DNA of 64,000 bases, taken from positions 248,001 to 312,000 of the forward strand of contig NZ_JAERQM010000002.1 in NCBI RefSeq assembly GCF_019029495.1. Direction: 5' to 3'. Of this stretch, positions 19,345-28,398 are shown one piece after another. Below the pieces are notes generated by a model, which made no database searches, was not told the DNA's origin, and saw only the letters and a program-made list of their open reading frames with translations. Made by a program: the position numbers and the translations under genes. The stretch is from Falsiroseomonas oleicola. GTDB lineage: Bacteria; Pseudomonadota; Alphaproteobacteria; Acetobacterales; Acetobacteraceae. Every line of letters starts with the position of its first letter. The first letter of the stretch is position 1.

Positions 19345-20119
19345 CCTGAGGCTTGGCTGGCTGCGCCGCTTCGGCGTGGCGGTGCTGACACTGGCCACGC
19401 TGGTGCTGGTCTGGGAGGCGGGCGTGCGCATCTTCGCCGTGCCGCGCTTCATCCTGCCCGCGCCGAGCGCGGTCTGGACGGAGACCATCGCGGTCGGACC
19501 GGCGCTCTTCGTCGATCTGCGCGCGACGCTGACGACCGTGGTCGGTGGCTACATCGTCGCCATCCTGGTGGCCTTTCCGATCGCGGTCGCCATCTCATCC
19601 TCCCGCGCCGCATCCTCCGCCATCTATCCGCTGCTGCTGGTGAAGCAGTCGATTCCGGTGGTGGCGCTGGCGCCGATCCTGACGGTGGTGATGGGCACGG
19701 GCGAATCCGCGCGCATCACCATCACCGCGCTGATCGCGATCTTTCCGCTGGTGGTCGGCATGGCGACGGGACTGTCCGCGGCGCCGCGCGAATTGCTGGA
19801 GCTCAGCGCCTCGATGAAGGCGTCCTGGTTCAAGCGGCTGGTCGATATTCGCCTGCCCTGCGCCGTGCCCCACATCTTCGGCGCGCTGAAGGTGGCGATC
19901 GGGCTGGCGTTGATCGGGGCGGTGGTCGCGGAGTTCGTCGCGGCGGAAAGGGGTCTCGGCTACCTGATCTATTCCTCCACCGCCTATTTCCGCCTGCCGG
20001 TGGCCTTCGGCGCCATGCTGGTCCTCTCCTGCATGGGGATGCTGCTGTTCCAGGCGGTGGTGCTGGCGGAACGCATCTTTTTTCCCTGGGCCGTGGGTCG
20101 CGAGGAGGATCCGGCATGA
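19286..20119 (+). CDS. ABC transporter permease (SsuC/TauC type)
   Basis: Inner-membrane permease of 277 residues with about six hydrophobic segments. The EAA-type cytoplasmic loop reads ELLELSASMKASWFKRLVDIRLPCAVPHIFGALKVA near residues 172-207, and the helix FILPAPSAVW is typical of the SsuC branch. The start at 19286 is supported by AGGAGG at 19271-19276 with a nine-base spacer, even though it lies 59 bases inside the ATPase gene. Its stop overlaps the next gene by four bases. It acts with the preceding receptor and ATPase. Confidence 0.92.
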   Translation: MSGTPSTASAPTGFRVSLPSLRLGWLRRFGVAVLTLATLVLVWEAGVRIFAVPRFILPAPSAVWTETIAVGPALFVDLRATLTTVVGGYIVAILVAFPIAVAISSSRAASSAIYPLLLVKQSIPVVALAPILTVVMGTGESARITITALIAIFPLVVGMATGLSAAPRELLELSASMKASWFKRLVDIRLPCAVPHIFGALKVAIGLALIGAVVAEFVAAERGLGYLIYSSTAYFRLPVAFGAMLVLSCMGMLLFQAVVLAERIFFPWAVGREEDPA

Positions 20120-21504
20120 GCGCCGTGCTCACACGCTTCGACAAGCCGGCGATGGTCGCGGCGCTGGGGGACGTGCCCTGGTCCGACGCCCCGGCGCAGC
20201 TCAAGCTGAAATCGCGCGACTTCTACTGGTTCAGCCCGGTGCTGACGGAAAAGCTCGATGCCTGCCGCGCCGATCTCATCGCCATGCCGCGCGACGAGGC
20301 CGATGTGATCCGCATCGCCGCCGCCTGCGCCCGGCTGCGCCTGCCGCTGGTGGTGCGCGGCGCCGGCACCGGCAATTACGGCCAGGCGACGCCCCTCTTC
20401 GGCGGCGTGGTGATGGAAATGACCGGCCTGAACCGCCTGCGCTGGATCGAGTCCGGCCGCATCCGCGCCCAGGTCGGCATCCGCATCGCGGCGCTGGATG
20501 CGCTGGCGCGCAAGGAAGGGCAGGAGCTGCGCCACTACCCCTCCACCAAGCGGCTGTCGACCATCGGCGGCTTCTTCGCCGGTGGATCGGGCGGCGTCGG
20601 CGCGGTGACTCATGGCGGGCTGCGGGAGCCGGGCAATCTGCTGGGCGCGCGCGTCATCACGGTGGAGGAGACGCCCCGCATCATCGAGCTGCGCGGCCAG
20701 GACACCGGCCTGGTGAACCGCACCTTTGGCAGCACCGGCATCGTCACCGAGATCGAAATGCCGCTCGATCCCGTGCGGCCCTGGCAGGATGTGCTGGTCA
20801 GCTTTCCGGAGATCAACGCCGCGCTCCGCTTCGGCCGCGCGCTGGCGGAAGCGCCTGGCATCGCCAGGAAGCTGGTCAGCGTGCTCGGCGCGCCCACAGT
20901 CGCGCTGATGACGCCGCTGCGCGTGCTGGTGCCGGCGGGGCGGGACGTGGTGCCCTGCATGGTGGATGCGGCGCATATGGAGGCGCTGCGCGACCTGGTG
21001 GCGGCGCATGGCGGCCAGATCGACCACAGCGCCGACAGCCTGGAGGCGGAGACCGATCCGGCGCGCACCCCGGTCTTTGAATTCACCTATGGCCACACCA
21101 CGCTGCACGCGCTGAAAAGCGACAAGGCCATCACCTATCTGCAATCGCTCTACGACATCGACCGGGCGGAGGCGCAATGGGCGGCGGTGCAGGCGCGCTT
21201 CCCGGACCAGGTGCTGGCGCATTTCGAATTCTTCGTCTGGGAAGGCCGCGTCGCGCTCAGCGGCGTGCACCTGATCCGCTGGTCGACGCCCGGGCATCTG
21301 CAATCGGTGATGGATTTCCACGAATCCATCGGCGCGGCCATCGCCAATCCGCATGTCTCCACCGTGGAGGATGGCAGCCGCTACAAGCTCGCCCCCGGTG
21401 ACCAGCTTCGCTTCAAGGCCGAGGTCGATCCGCGCGGCCTGCTCAACCCCGGCAAGATGCGGAGCTTCGTGCCCCCCGCCGGGAATCAGAAGGACGTCGC
21501 ATGA
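20116..21504 (+). CDS. FAD-binding (PCMH-type) oxidoreductase, copy 2
   Basis: Flavoprotein of 462 residues, paralogous over its whole length to the one at 15210-16586. It shares the FAD loop VRGAGTGNYGQATPLFGG, the HYPSTKRLSTIGGFFAGGSGGVGAVTHGGL stretch, ARVITVEETPRIIELRGQD and the closing RFKAEVDPRGLLNPGKM. It belongs to the GlcD/VAO superfamily and probably oxidises an alpha-hydroxy acid or related ligand imported by the preceding ABC system. It overlaps the permease stop (ATGA) and is in turn overlapped by the oxygenase gene. The second half differs more between paralogs than the FAD half, which suggests distinct substrates. Confidence 0.87.
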   Translation: MSAVLTRFDKPAMVAALGDVPWSDAPAQLKLKSRDFYWFSPVLTEKLDACRADLIAMPRDEADVIRIAAACARLRLPLVVRGAGTGNYGQATPLFGGVVMEMTGLNRLRWIESGRIRAQVGIRIAALDALARKEGQELRHYPSTKRLSTIGGFFAGGSGGVGAVTHGGLREPGNLLGARVITVEETPRIIELRGQDTGLVNRTFGSTGIVTEIEMPLDPVRPWQDVLVSFPEINAALRFGRALAEAPGIARKLVSVLGAPTVALMTPLRVLVPAGRDVVPCMVDAAHMEALRDLVAAHGGQIDHSADSLEAETDPARTPVFEFTYGHTTLHALKSDKAITYLQSLYDIDRAEAQWAAVQARFPDQVLAHFEFFVWEGRVALSGVHLIRWSTPGHLQSVMDFHESIGAAIANPHVSTVEDGSRYKLAPGDQLRFKAEVDPRGLLNPGKMRSFVPPAGNQKDVA

Positions 21505-22445
21505 TCATCTACCAGCCCCCCGTCGTGGCCACCTCCATCCCGGTGATCGACATCGGCGGCCTCGCCTCTGCCGAGCCCGCGGCGCGCAAGGATGTGGCCT
21601 GGGAGATTCACAAGGCCTGCCGCGACACCGGCTTCTTCTACGCCGCCAATCACGGCATTCCGCAGACATTGCTGGACGGCCAGTTCGCCGCGGCCCGCGC
21701 CTTCTTCGCATTGCCGCTCGACGCCAAGATGGCGGTGCAGTTCCGCCCCGGCGCGCATAATCGCGGCTATGAGGCGATGCAGCGCCAGCGCCTCGACGAA
21801 GGCTCCCCGCCCGACCTGAAGGAAAGCTTCATGTTCGCGGGCGAGGTGCCGAACGGCCCGCCGAATCTCTGGCCGGAAGGGCTGCCCGACTTCCGCGCGC
21901 AGATGGAGGCCTACCACAACGCCGTGACCTCGCTGGCCGATCGGCTGATGCGCGCCTTCGCCCTGTCGCTCGGCCTGGCGGAAAGCTATTTCGGCGATGG
22001 CTTTGTCGGCGTGAAGCCCTCCGTCCGCCTGCTGCACTATCCGCCGCATCCCAAGGACGCGGCCTTCAACCAGCTGGGCGCCGGTGCGCATACCGATTGG
22101 GGCGCGCTGACGCTGCTGTTGCAGGATGATGCGGGGGGCCTCGAGGTCTGCAATGCGGAGGGGCAGTGGATCAGCGCCAGGCCGATCCCCGGCACCTTCA
22201 TCGTCAATCTTGGCGACATGGTGCGGCGCTGGACCAACGACCTGTACCAGTCGACGCCGCATCGCGTGGTGAACGCGGCGAGCGGCCGCGACCGCTATTC
22301 CTGCGCCGCCTTCTACAGCCCGCGCCGCGACTATGTGGTGCATTGCGTGCCGACCTGCCTGCCGGAAGCCGGCCCGCCGCATTACGCGCCCTGCACCACG
22401 GGCGAGCATATGGACGAGATGGTGCGGCGGACCTACGGCGGGTGA
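21501..22445 (+). CDS. 2-oxoglutarate/Fe(II)-dependent oxygenase (isopenicillin N synthase-like)
   Basis: Non-haem iron oxygenase of 314 residues. The N-terminal DIOX_N region starts IPVIDIGGLASAEP and contains DTGFFYAANHGIP. The iron ligands are His197-x-Asp199 (AHTDWGALTLLLQDD) and His254 (STPHRVVN). The Arg-Tyr-Ser triad (DRYSCAAFYSP), which binds 2-oxoglutarate, follows ten residues later. It is intact and of family length. It is fifth in the sigma-54 operon, after importer and FAD oxidase genes and before a CocE-type hydrolase. A hydroxylation or oxidative cleavage step on the imported compound is likely; the substrate is unknown. Confidence 0.9.
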   Translation: MIIYQPPVVATSIPVIDIGGLASAEPAARKDVAWEIHKACRDTGFFYAANHGIPQTLLDGQFAAARAFFALPLDAKMAVQFRPGAHNRGYEAMQRQRLDEGSPPDLKESFMFAGEVPNGPPNLWPEGLPDFRAQMEAYHNAVTSLADRLMRAFALSLGLAESYFGDGFVGVKPSVRLLHYPPHPKDAAFNQLGAGAHTDWGALTLLLQDDAGGLEVCNAEGQWISARPIPGTFIVNLGDMVRRWTNDLYQSTPHRVVNAASGRDRYSCAAFYSPRRDYVVHCVPTCLPEAGPPHYAPCTTGEHMDEMVRRTYGG

Positions 22446-24082
22446 CGCCCGAAACACTGTCCATGCGCCTGCGGGACGGCGTGCGGCTGGATGCGGATGT
22501 CTGGCGCCCGGCGACGCCCGGCCCGCATCCCGTGCTGCTGATGCGCCAGCCCTATGGCCGGCGCATCGCCTCCACCGTCGTCTTCGTCCATCCCGCCTGG
22601 TACGCGGCCCAGGGCTATATCGTGGTGATCCAGGATGTGCGCGGCAGCGGCACCTCCGAGGGCCACTTCCTGGCCTATGACCGGGAGGCGGAGGATGGCG
22701 CGGAGGCCGTGGCCTGGGCCGCCACGCTGCCCGGATGCGACGGCCAGGTGGCGATGTATGGCTTCTCCTATCAGGGCGCCACGCAATTGCTGGCGCTGTC
22801 GCGGGGGCCGGCGGCGCTGCGGGTGATGTCGCCGGCGATGGCGAGCTGGGAGCTGTATGGGGAGAAGGCGCGCGACAAGGGGGCCTTCCTGCTCGCGGGC
22901 AATGCCTATTGGGCGGCGCAGATGGGCGCGGCGCAGGCGCGGCGGGCCGGGGATGCGGCGGCCTATGCGGAACTGGCGGCGGCGGGGGCCGAGATGCTGG
23001 CCGGGCCTGTGCCGGCGGCGCCCGCCGTGCTGCAAAAGCATGCGGGGCTGCACCACTACGCCACCTGGCGCGATGCGCCGGCCGAGGACGGCTATTGGCA
23101 ACGCGCCTCCCCGGTCCAAGCCATTGGCGCGACGCGTGACGTGATACGGCCGGATGTGCCGGCGCTCTGGGTCGGGGGGTGGTTCGACTATCACCTGGAC
23201 GGGACGCTCGCGGGGTATCGGGCGCTGTCGCGGGGCGGTGCGGATCACTGGCTGATGATCGGGCCCTGGCCGCATCTGGCCTGGTCGCCCGTTGGTGCCG
23301 GCGCGGATTTCGGGCCGGCGGCGCTGTCCGATGTGGATGCGCTTCAGGTGGCATTGTTCGACCATGTGCTGAAGGGCGCGCCGCTGACCGGCTGGATGGC
23401 GGCCTCCCGCGTGCGGCTGTTCGATCTCGGCCTGCGCGCCTGGCGCGGATTCGCGGCGCTGCCGGAGCCGGAGATGCGGCCGTTGTTCCTGGCCGGCGAT
23501 GGCCGTGCGGCGGTGCGGGATGGCGGCCTGACAGCGGCGGCGCCGGAGGCCGCGCACTGGGAACACGTCACCCACGACCCCTGGCGCCCCGTGCCGGCGC
23601 TCGGCCTGCATCACGGCGGCGCCGCCTGGCGTGACCGGGCGGAGGTGGATGCGCGCTTCGACGTGCTGGCCTTCACCACCGAACCGCTGACCGCGCCGCT
23701 CGATCTGGTGGGGGAGTCGGAACTGGTCGCCGAGGTGCGGGCCAATGCGCCGAGCTTCGACCTGAACGCCACCCTGTCGCTGGTGACGGCGGAGGGGCGA
23801 AGTTACGCCCTGTCCCAGGCCCATGCCGTGCTGTCCCGCGGCATGGTGCGGCTGAAGCTGCGCGCGCTGTGCATCACCCTGGCGCCGGGCGACCGTCTGC
23901 GGATTTCCCTGGCCGGCGCGTGCTTCCCCGCCTACCCGGTCAATCCCGGCACCGGCACCGATCCGCGCCATGCGACGGGGGCGGAGGCGCTGCCGATCAC
24001 GCTTTCGGTGCGCTGTGGCGGGGCGGCGCCGGCGCGGCTGCTGCTGCCGGTACTGAGCGTGTCATCGGCAGCGCCAGGGTGA
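22442..24082 (+). CDS. CocE/NonD family hydrolase
   Basis: Serine hydrolase or X-Pro dipeptidyl-peptidase-fold acylase of 546 residues. The N-terminal alpha/beta domain has RDGVRLDADVWRP, the VIQDVRGSGTSEG stretch and nucleophile GFSYQG with Ser109. The Asp/His of the triad are likely in the WVGGWFDYHLDG and PWPHLAWS segments. The C-terminal jelly-roll is present (VGESELVAEVRANAPSFDLNATLSLV). GTG 22442 is chosen as start because GTGA overlaps the oxygenase stop, as in the rest of the operon; the ATG at 22463 is an alternative. Its last 86 bases overlap the 3' end of arsJ on the other strand. Related enzymes hydrolyse cocaine, glutaryl-cephalosporins or amino-acid esters. Confidence 0.88.
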   Translation: MTPETLSMRLRDGVRLDADVWRPATPGPHPVLLMRQPYGRRIASTVVFVHPAWYAAQGYIVVIQDVRGSGTSEGHFLAYDREAEDGAEAVAWAATLPGCDGQVAMYGFSYQGATQLLALSRGPAALRVMSPAMASWELYGEKARDKGAFLLAGNAYWAAQMGAAQARRAGDAAAYAELAAAGAEMLAGPVPAAPAVLQKHAGLHHYATWRDAPAEDGYWQRASPVQAIGATRDVIRPDVPALWVGGWFDYHLDGTLAGYRALSRGGADHWLMIGPWPHLAWSPVGAGADFGPAALSDVDALQVALFDHVLKGAPLTGWMAASRVRLFDLGLRAWRGFAALPEPEMRPLFLAGDGRAAVRDGGLTAAAPEAAHWEHVTHDPWRPVPALGLHHGGAAWRDRAEVDARFDVLAFTTEPLTAPLDLVGESELVAEVRANAPSFDLNATLSLVTAEGRSYALSQAHAVLSRGMVRLKLRALCITLAPGDRLRISLAGACFPAYPVNPGTGTDPRHATGAEALPITLSVRCGGAAPARLLLPVLSVSSAAPG

Positions 24083-25259
24083 CCAGCCAGCAGGCGATCA
24101 GCATGGCGGCGGAGCCGATCAGGCAGGCCGACAACCCGCCCCATTGATACAGCAGGCCGGAGAGCAGCGTGCCGGCGAAGCGGCCCACCGCATTGGCGGC
24201 GTAGTAGAAGCCCACATCCTCCGCCGCCTTCTCCGACCCCGCATAGGCCAGCACGAGATAGGAGTGGATCGAGGAATTCACCGCGAAGGCGAAGCCGAAG
24301 ACGCAGAGCCCAACGACCACCAGCAGATCGCCGCGCGGCAGGTCGGACCAGAGCGCGGCCAGGATCGCCAGCGGCACCAGCGCCAGCAGCAGCGACCACA
24401 GCCGTGCCGCCGGCACCTCGGTGGCCAGCCCATCCGTGCTGCGCCGGACCAGGGCGGGGGCTGCCGCCTGCACCAGGCCGTAGCCGATGGTCCAGACGGC
24501 CAGGAACCCGCCGACCATGGTGAAGGTCCAGCCGGAGGCATAGAGGAAGACCGGCAGCCCGACGACGAACCAGACATCCCGCGCGCCGAACAGCACCACC
24601 CGCGCCGCCGCCAGCAGATTCACGCCGTGGTTCTTGGCGAAGAGTTCCTTGGCGGATTTCGAGGCTTTCGCTCTGCCCATCAGCGGCGGCAGTGACAGCA
24701 GCACGCCCAGCAACACGCAGGCGAGCAGCGCCGCCATCAGCCAAAGTGCCCCGCGAAAACCCACGATCTCCAGAAGCAATCCGCCGAGGAAGAAGCCGAA
24801 TCCCTTCATCGCGTTCTTGCTGCCGGTGAACCAGGCGACCCAGCGGAACAATTGGCCAGAGGCATCACCGGCCGTGAGTTTGATCGCGGACTTGCTGGCG
24901 GTCTTCGTCAGGTCCTTCGCGACGCCACAGATACCCTGCGCCAGCACCACCCATGCAACGGAGGCCGCCATGCTCCAGCCTGGCGACAGCGCCGAGAGCA
25001 GCAGAAAGCCCGTGATCTGCGTGATAAGCCCGACGGCCAGCATCCGCGCGATGCCGAAGCGCGTGGCCAGCCAGCCACCGATCAGGTTCGCGCCGATGCC
25101 CGCCGCTTCATACAGCAGGAACAGGAAGGCCAGCGTGAAGGGCGAAAAACCGAGGCGGAAAAAATGCAGCAGCACCAGCATCCGCAAGGCGCCATCCGTC
25201 AGGGTGAAGCCCCAATAGGCGGCCGTGACGATGGTGTAGTTGCGGGTGCCGGCATTCAC
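23997..25259 (-). CDS. arsJ: Organoarsenical efflux MFS permease ArsJ
   Basis: Inner-membrane exporter of 1-arseno-3-phosphoglycerate, the unstable product made by the partner GAPDH from arsenate. Exported product breaks down outside and releases arsenate. The protein has 420 residues and about 12 hydrophobic segments. The ArsJ signature region reads [20 protein letters not shown], with the [21 protein letters not shown] segment after it. Its start overlaps the GAPDH stop by four bases. It is the last gene of arsRC-gap-arsJ. The C-terminal tail ([19 protein letters not shown]) is low complexity and overlaps the CocE gene of the opposite strand by 86 bases. Confidence 0.95.
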   Translation of the reverse strand: MNAGTRNYTIVTAAYWGFTLTDGALRMLVLLHFFRLGFSPFTLAFLFLLYEAAGIGANLIGGWLATRFGIARMLAVGLITQITGFLLLSALSPGWSMAASVAWVVLAQGICGVAKDLTKTASKSAIKLTAGDASGQLFRWVAWFTGSKNAMKGFGFFLGGLLLEIVGFRGALWLMAALLACVLLGVLLSLPPLMGRAKASKSAKELFAKNHGVNLLAAARVVLFGARDVWFVVGLPVFLYASGWTFTMVGGFLAVWTIGYGLVQAAAPALVRRSTDGLATEVPAARLWSLLLALVPLAILAALWSDLPRGDLLVVVGLCVFGFAFAVNSSIHSYLVLAYAGSEKAAEDVGFYYAANAVGRFAGTLLSGLLYQWGGLSACLIGSAAMLIACWLVTLALPMTRSVPAAAAAPAPPRHSAPKA

Positions 25260-26296
25260 AGCCCGACGCGCTCCATATGGATGGCGAGGTCGACCATGCG
25301 GCAGGCATAGCCCATCTCATTGTCATACCAGGCGTAGATTTTTGCCATGGTGCCGTTGGTGACCATGGTGCTCAGCCCATCGACGATGCTGCTGCGCGTG
25401 TCGCGGGCATAGTCGATGGAGACCAGCGGGCGCGATTCGAAACCCAGGATGCCGGCGAGCGGGCCGGCGGCGGCGGCGGCGAAGAGTTCGTTCAACTCCT
25501 CCGCCGTCGTGGCGCGTTGCAATTCGAAGACGCAGTCGGTGAGGGAGGCATTCAGCACCGGCACGCGCACCGCATGGCCGTTCAGCTTGCCCTTCAGCTC
25601 CGGATAGATCAGGGCGATGGCGGTCGCGCTGCCCGTGGTGGTGGGGGACAGCGACAGCATGGCCGAACGCGCGCGGCGCAGATCCTTGTGCGGCGCATCG
25701 ACCACCACATTGGTGTTGGTCGGATCGTGCAGCGTGGTGATCTGGCCATGCCGGATGCCGATCGCCTCATGCACCACCTTCACCACCGGGGCGAGGCAGT
25801 TGGTGGTGCAGGAGGCGGCGGTGACGATCGGGTGCAGCGACGGATCGTAGAGATGTTCGTTCACGCCGACGACGACGTTCAGCACGCTGTCGAATTTCAC
25901 CGGCGCCGCCACGATCACCCGCTTCGCGCCGCGGTCGAGATGGCCCTGCAGCGCCTCCGGCGTCAGGAACTTGCCCGAGCAATCCAGCACCACGTCGACG
26001 CCGTGATCGCCCCAGGGGATGTCGCCGGGCTTCGCATGTTCCGAAAAGCCGATGCGCTTGCCGCCGATATGCAGGGCATCGGCCTCCGCCGCGATGTCGG
26101 CGCGCCAGCGGCCCTGCACGGAATCGAATTCCAGCAGATGGGCGCAGGCGGCGACGCCGCCCTTCACCTCGTTCACATGCGCGATGTCCAGGCGGTTGCC
26201 GGCGCGCGGATCCTCCGGCTGCCGTTCCGCCGCGCCCATGGCCGCGCGCAAGGCGAGCCGCCCGATGCGCCCCATGCCATTGATGCCGATCCTCAT
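25256..26296 (-). CDS. ArsJ-associated glyceraldehyde-3-phosphate dehydrogenase
   Basis: NAD-dependent GAPDH of 346 residues that uses arsenate in place of phosphate to form 1-arseno-3-phosphoglycerate for export by ArsJ. The Rossmann motif [15 protein letters not shown] opens the protein, and the catalytic Cys163 lies in [11 protein letters not shown]. The NAD-site Asp is in the RLDIAHVNE region. A resistance role rather than glycolysis is inferred from its place between an ArsR-ArsC fusion and arsJ, with four-base overlaps on both sides. The [23 protein letters not shown] stretch is characteristic of the ars-linked branch. Confidence 0.93.
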   Translation of the reverse strand: MRIGINGMGRIGRLALRAAMGAAERQPEDPRAGNRLDIAHVNEVKGGVAACAHLLEFDSVQGRWRADIAAEADALHIGGKRIGFSEHAKPGDIPWGDHGVDVVLDCSGKFLTPEALQGHLDRGAKRVIVAAPVKFDSVLNVVVGVNEHLYDPSLHPIVTAASCTTNCLAPVVKVVHEAIGIRHGQITTLHDPTNTNVVVDAPHKDLRRARSAMLSLSPTTTGSATAIALIYPELKGKLNGHAVRVPVLNASLTDCVFELQRATTAEELNELFAAAAAGPLAGILGFESRPLVSIDYARDTRSSIVDGLSTMVTNGTMAKIYAWYDNEMGYACRMVDLAIHMERVGL

Positions 26297-27138
26297 GCGC
26301 CGGCGCTCGCCTGCGGCTGCGCCAGCTCATCCAGCCGGGCCTTCAGCGCGATGCGGTCCAGGGTGGCGAAGGGCAGGGCGGTGAAGATGCCGAGGCGCCG
26401 TTGCAGCGCGGCGTAAAGCTCGTTCAGCAGCGTCGCGCGTTCCGCCGCACTGCCGCTGAACTTCGCCGGGTCCGGCAGCGGCCAGGCGGCGGTCAGCACC
26501 GTCTCGCCGAAATCCGGGCAGGCCTGGCCGGCGAGCGTGTCGCACAGCGCAATGACGAAATCCATGCGCGGCGCGTCGGGCGCGGTGAATTCATCCCAGC
26601 TCTTGGACCGCAGGGCGGAGGTGTCGTGCCCCAGCGCCTTGAGCTGCTGGAGCACCTCCGGCAGCGGACCCTCCGTCGCCGGGTCGGACCCCGCGGAGAA
26701 GGCGCGAAAACGCCCCTGGCCGATCTTGTGCAGGATCGCTTCCGCCATGACGGAGCGCGCGGAATTTCGCGTGCAGAGGAACAGCACGTTGAAGACCTGT
26801 GTCATCGGCGGTGTCTCCGGCAGCAGTCTGTGAAGGTCGCCACAGCGCTCGGGCGCGCCGTTGCAGCAGGCCTCGGTCAGGAAACCGATCAACGCGCGCA
26901 GGCGGTCGATCTGGGCGGCATAGATCAGGCTGCGGCCCTGCCGCGTGGCGGCGACGAGCCCCGCCTGTTCCAGGGCGCGCAGATGGAAGGACAGGGTGGA
27001 GCCGGGCACGGAGAGGCGTTCCGCCAGCATGCCGGCCGCCACGCCCGAAGGCCCGGCCGCCAGCAGGGCCCGCATCAGATCCAGCCTTGTGCCCTGGCCG
27101 AGCGCCATGAAGGCGGTCGCCGCGTCCTCGATCTCCAT
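26293..27138 (-). CDS. ArsR-ArsC fusion: arsenic-responsive repressor plus arsenate reductase
   Basis: Two-domain protein of 281 residues. Residues 1-105 are an ArsR winged helix ([16 protein letters not shown] recognition region) with a likely As(III)-binding set of cysteines, Cys91-Cys92 and Cys99 ([13 protein letters not shown]). Residues 112-281 are a low-molecular-weight phosphatase-type arsenate reductase with the P-loop CTRNSAR (Cys122-Arg128) and the general-acid Asp in PLPDPAKF. An internal ATG (Met112) could start a separate reductase. It is first in the operon with GAPDH and arsJ, below a palindromic operator. Fusion of sensor and enzyme is known but uncommon. The reductase branch would make As(III), although no arsenite pump is in the window. 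Confidence 0.93.
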   Translation of the reverse strand: MEIEDAATAFMALGQGTRLDLMRALLAAGPSGVAAGMLAERLSVPGSTLSFHLRALEQAGLVAATRQGRSLIYAAQIDRLRALIGFLTEACCNGAPERCGDLHRLLPETPPMTQVFNVLFLCTRNSARSVMAEAILHKIGQGRFRAFSAGSDPATEGPLPEVLQQLKALGHDTSALRSKSWDEFTAPDAPRMDFVIALCDTLAGQACPDFGETVLTAAWPLPDPAKFSGSAAERATLLNELYAALQRRLGIFTALPFATLDRIALKARLDELAQPQASAGA

Positions 27139-27177
27139 GCCGCGCTTATGCCGGTGGCGGGGCGGTCGCGGCGTGAC

Positions 27178-27197
27178 AATTCGATGAAACTGGAATT
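27178..27197 (-). promoter_or_regulatory. Putative ArsR operator and promoter of the arsRC-gap-arsJ operon
   Basis: AATTC and GAATT, ten bases apart, form an inverted repeat in an AT-rich 65-base gap between arsO and the arsR-arsC start. On the minus strand a TTGAAT (27207-27202) and TCGAAT (27184-27179) separated by 17 bases give a plausible -35/-10 pair, with the palindrome covering the -10. The -35 overlaps the arsO stop codon. Repression by binding over the promoter fits ArsR behaviour. Confidence 0.55.
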
Positions 27198-27203
27198 ATG
27201 GAT

Positions 27204-28250
27204 TCAACCGATCTCGGCCACGGCAGCCCGCGCCGCCCGGGTCACGCCCGCCAGGGTGGCGGAAGCGCCGCCGGTCCAGTCGCCATAGCCGAGCAGCCAG
27301 AGGCGCGGCTCGGCCAGGGCCCGCCCGGTGGCGCTGACGCGGACGCGGCCATCGGCCTCCACCACGCCCAGCGGCGCCAGATGATCCAGCGCGGGCCGGA
27401 AGCCCGTGCACCAGATCAGGACATCGGCCGCCACGCGCGACCCATCCGCCCAGACCGCGCCCTCGGCCTCCAGCCTTGCGAAGGGCGGCAGGCTGTGCAG
27501 CACGCCGCGGGCGCGGGCTTCCATCACCGGCGGCACCATGACGATGTTGCCCAGGCCGCCGAGCGGCGGCGGCGGCGGCCTGCCTTCGCGTTCTGCCTGC
27601 CAGCGCGCGGTGGCGCGGTCGAACAGCACGCCGCCATCGACATCATCCGGCAGGAAGACGGGCGGGCGATCCGTCACCCAGGTGGCCTGCGCGGCGGTCC
27701 GGGAAACCTCGGCCAGGATCTGCGCGCCGGAATTGCCGCCGCCGACCACCAGCACGGACTTCCGGGCGAAATCCTCCGGCCGCCGGTAATGGGCCGAGTG
27801 GATCTGCGGGCCGGCGAAAACGTCCCGGCCGGGGATGTCCGGGATGAAGGGATGGCTCCAGGTGCCGGTGGCACTGATGACGGCCCTCGCCGTCCAGGCC
27901 GCGCCATCCGCCGCCTCCACCTGCAACCCCTCCGCCGCGCGGCGCACCGCCGTGACCTGCACCGGCCGCCGCACCGGCAGGGCGTAGCGGGCCTCATAGG
28001 CGGTGAGATAGGCGATGACGGCGTCGCGTGGCGGATAGCCACCGCCTGGCACCGCCGGCATCGGCCAGCCGGGCAGGGCGCTTTGCGCGGCGGGAGAGAA
28101 CAGGGTCAGCGAATCCCAGCCATGCCGCCAGGCACCGCCCGCGGCCTGCCCGGCATCGAGGATCTGGAAGCTTCGGTCCCCGCGTCGCAGGAAATAGCCC
28201 GCCGAAAGCCCGGCCTGGCCGGCGCCGATGACCAGCACATCCAGGTCCAT
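27204..28250 (-). CDS. arsO: ArsO-like flavin-dependent monooxygenase
   Basis: NAD(P)H/FAD-dependent monooxygenase of 348 residues found in arsenic operons. The FAD Rossmann motif is [15 protein letters not shown] at the N-terminus. A second dinucleotide motif, [17 protein letters not shown], lies near residue 167, with the FMO-like linker [13 protein letters not shown] between them, and a C-terminal WCTGFRP segment closes the FAD site. The start at 28250 (MDLDVLV) follows GGAG with an eight-base spacer and begins like the family; a longer form from 28286 is possible. It is upstream of and in line with the ArsR-ArsC operon. Its exact reaction on arsenic compounds is not settled. Confidence 0.88.
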   Translation of the reverse strand: MDLDVLVIGAGQAGLSAGYFLRRGDRSFQILDAGQAAGGAWRHGWDSLTLFSPAAQSALPGWPMPAVPGGGYPPRDAVIAYLTAYEARYALPVRRPVQVTAVRRAAEGLQVEAADGAAWTARAVISATGTWSHPFIPDIPGRDVFAGPQIHSAHYRRPEDFARKSVLVVGGGNSGAQILAEVSRTAAQATWVTDRPPVFLPDDVDGGVLFDRATARWQAEREGRPPPPPLGGLGNIVMVPPVMEARARGVLHSLPPFARLEAEGAVWADGSRVAADVLIWCTGFRPALDHLAPLGVVEADGRVRVSATGRALAEPRLWLLGYGDWTGGASATLAGVTRAARAAVAEIG

Positions 28251-28398
28251 CACGCGGTCTCCGGAAAGGGGCAGTTGGGTCTGCATTGGCTCATGAGTAT
28301 TCGCCCATCGTCGATTCACGACATGTGGGGCAGCCCTTCACCTGGTAACCCTGGGCCGGGCTATCCTCCCACGGCATGTGATGGGGCATTGAAGAAAA

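Noticed and set aside
26293-26805. A separate arsC gene starting at the internal ATG (Met112) of the ArsR-ArsC protein
   Set aside because: The frame is continuous with the ArsR domain and there is no ribosome site of note before the internal ATG; a fusion is the simpler reading.
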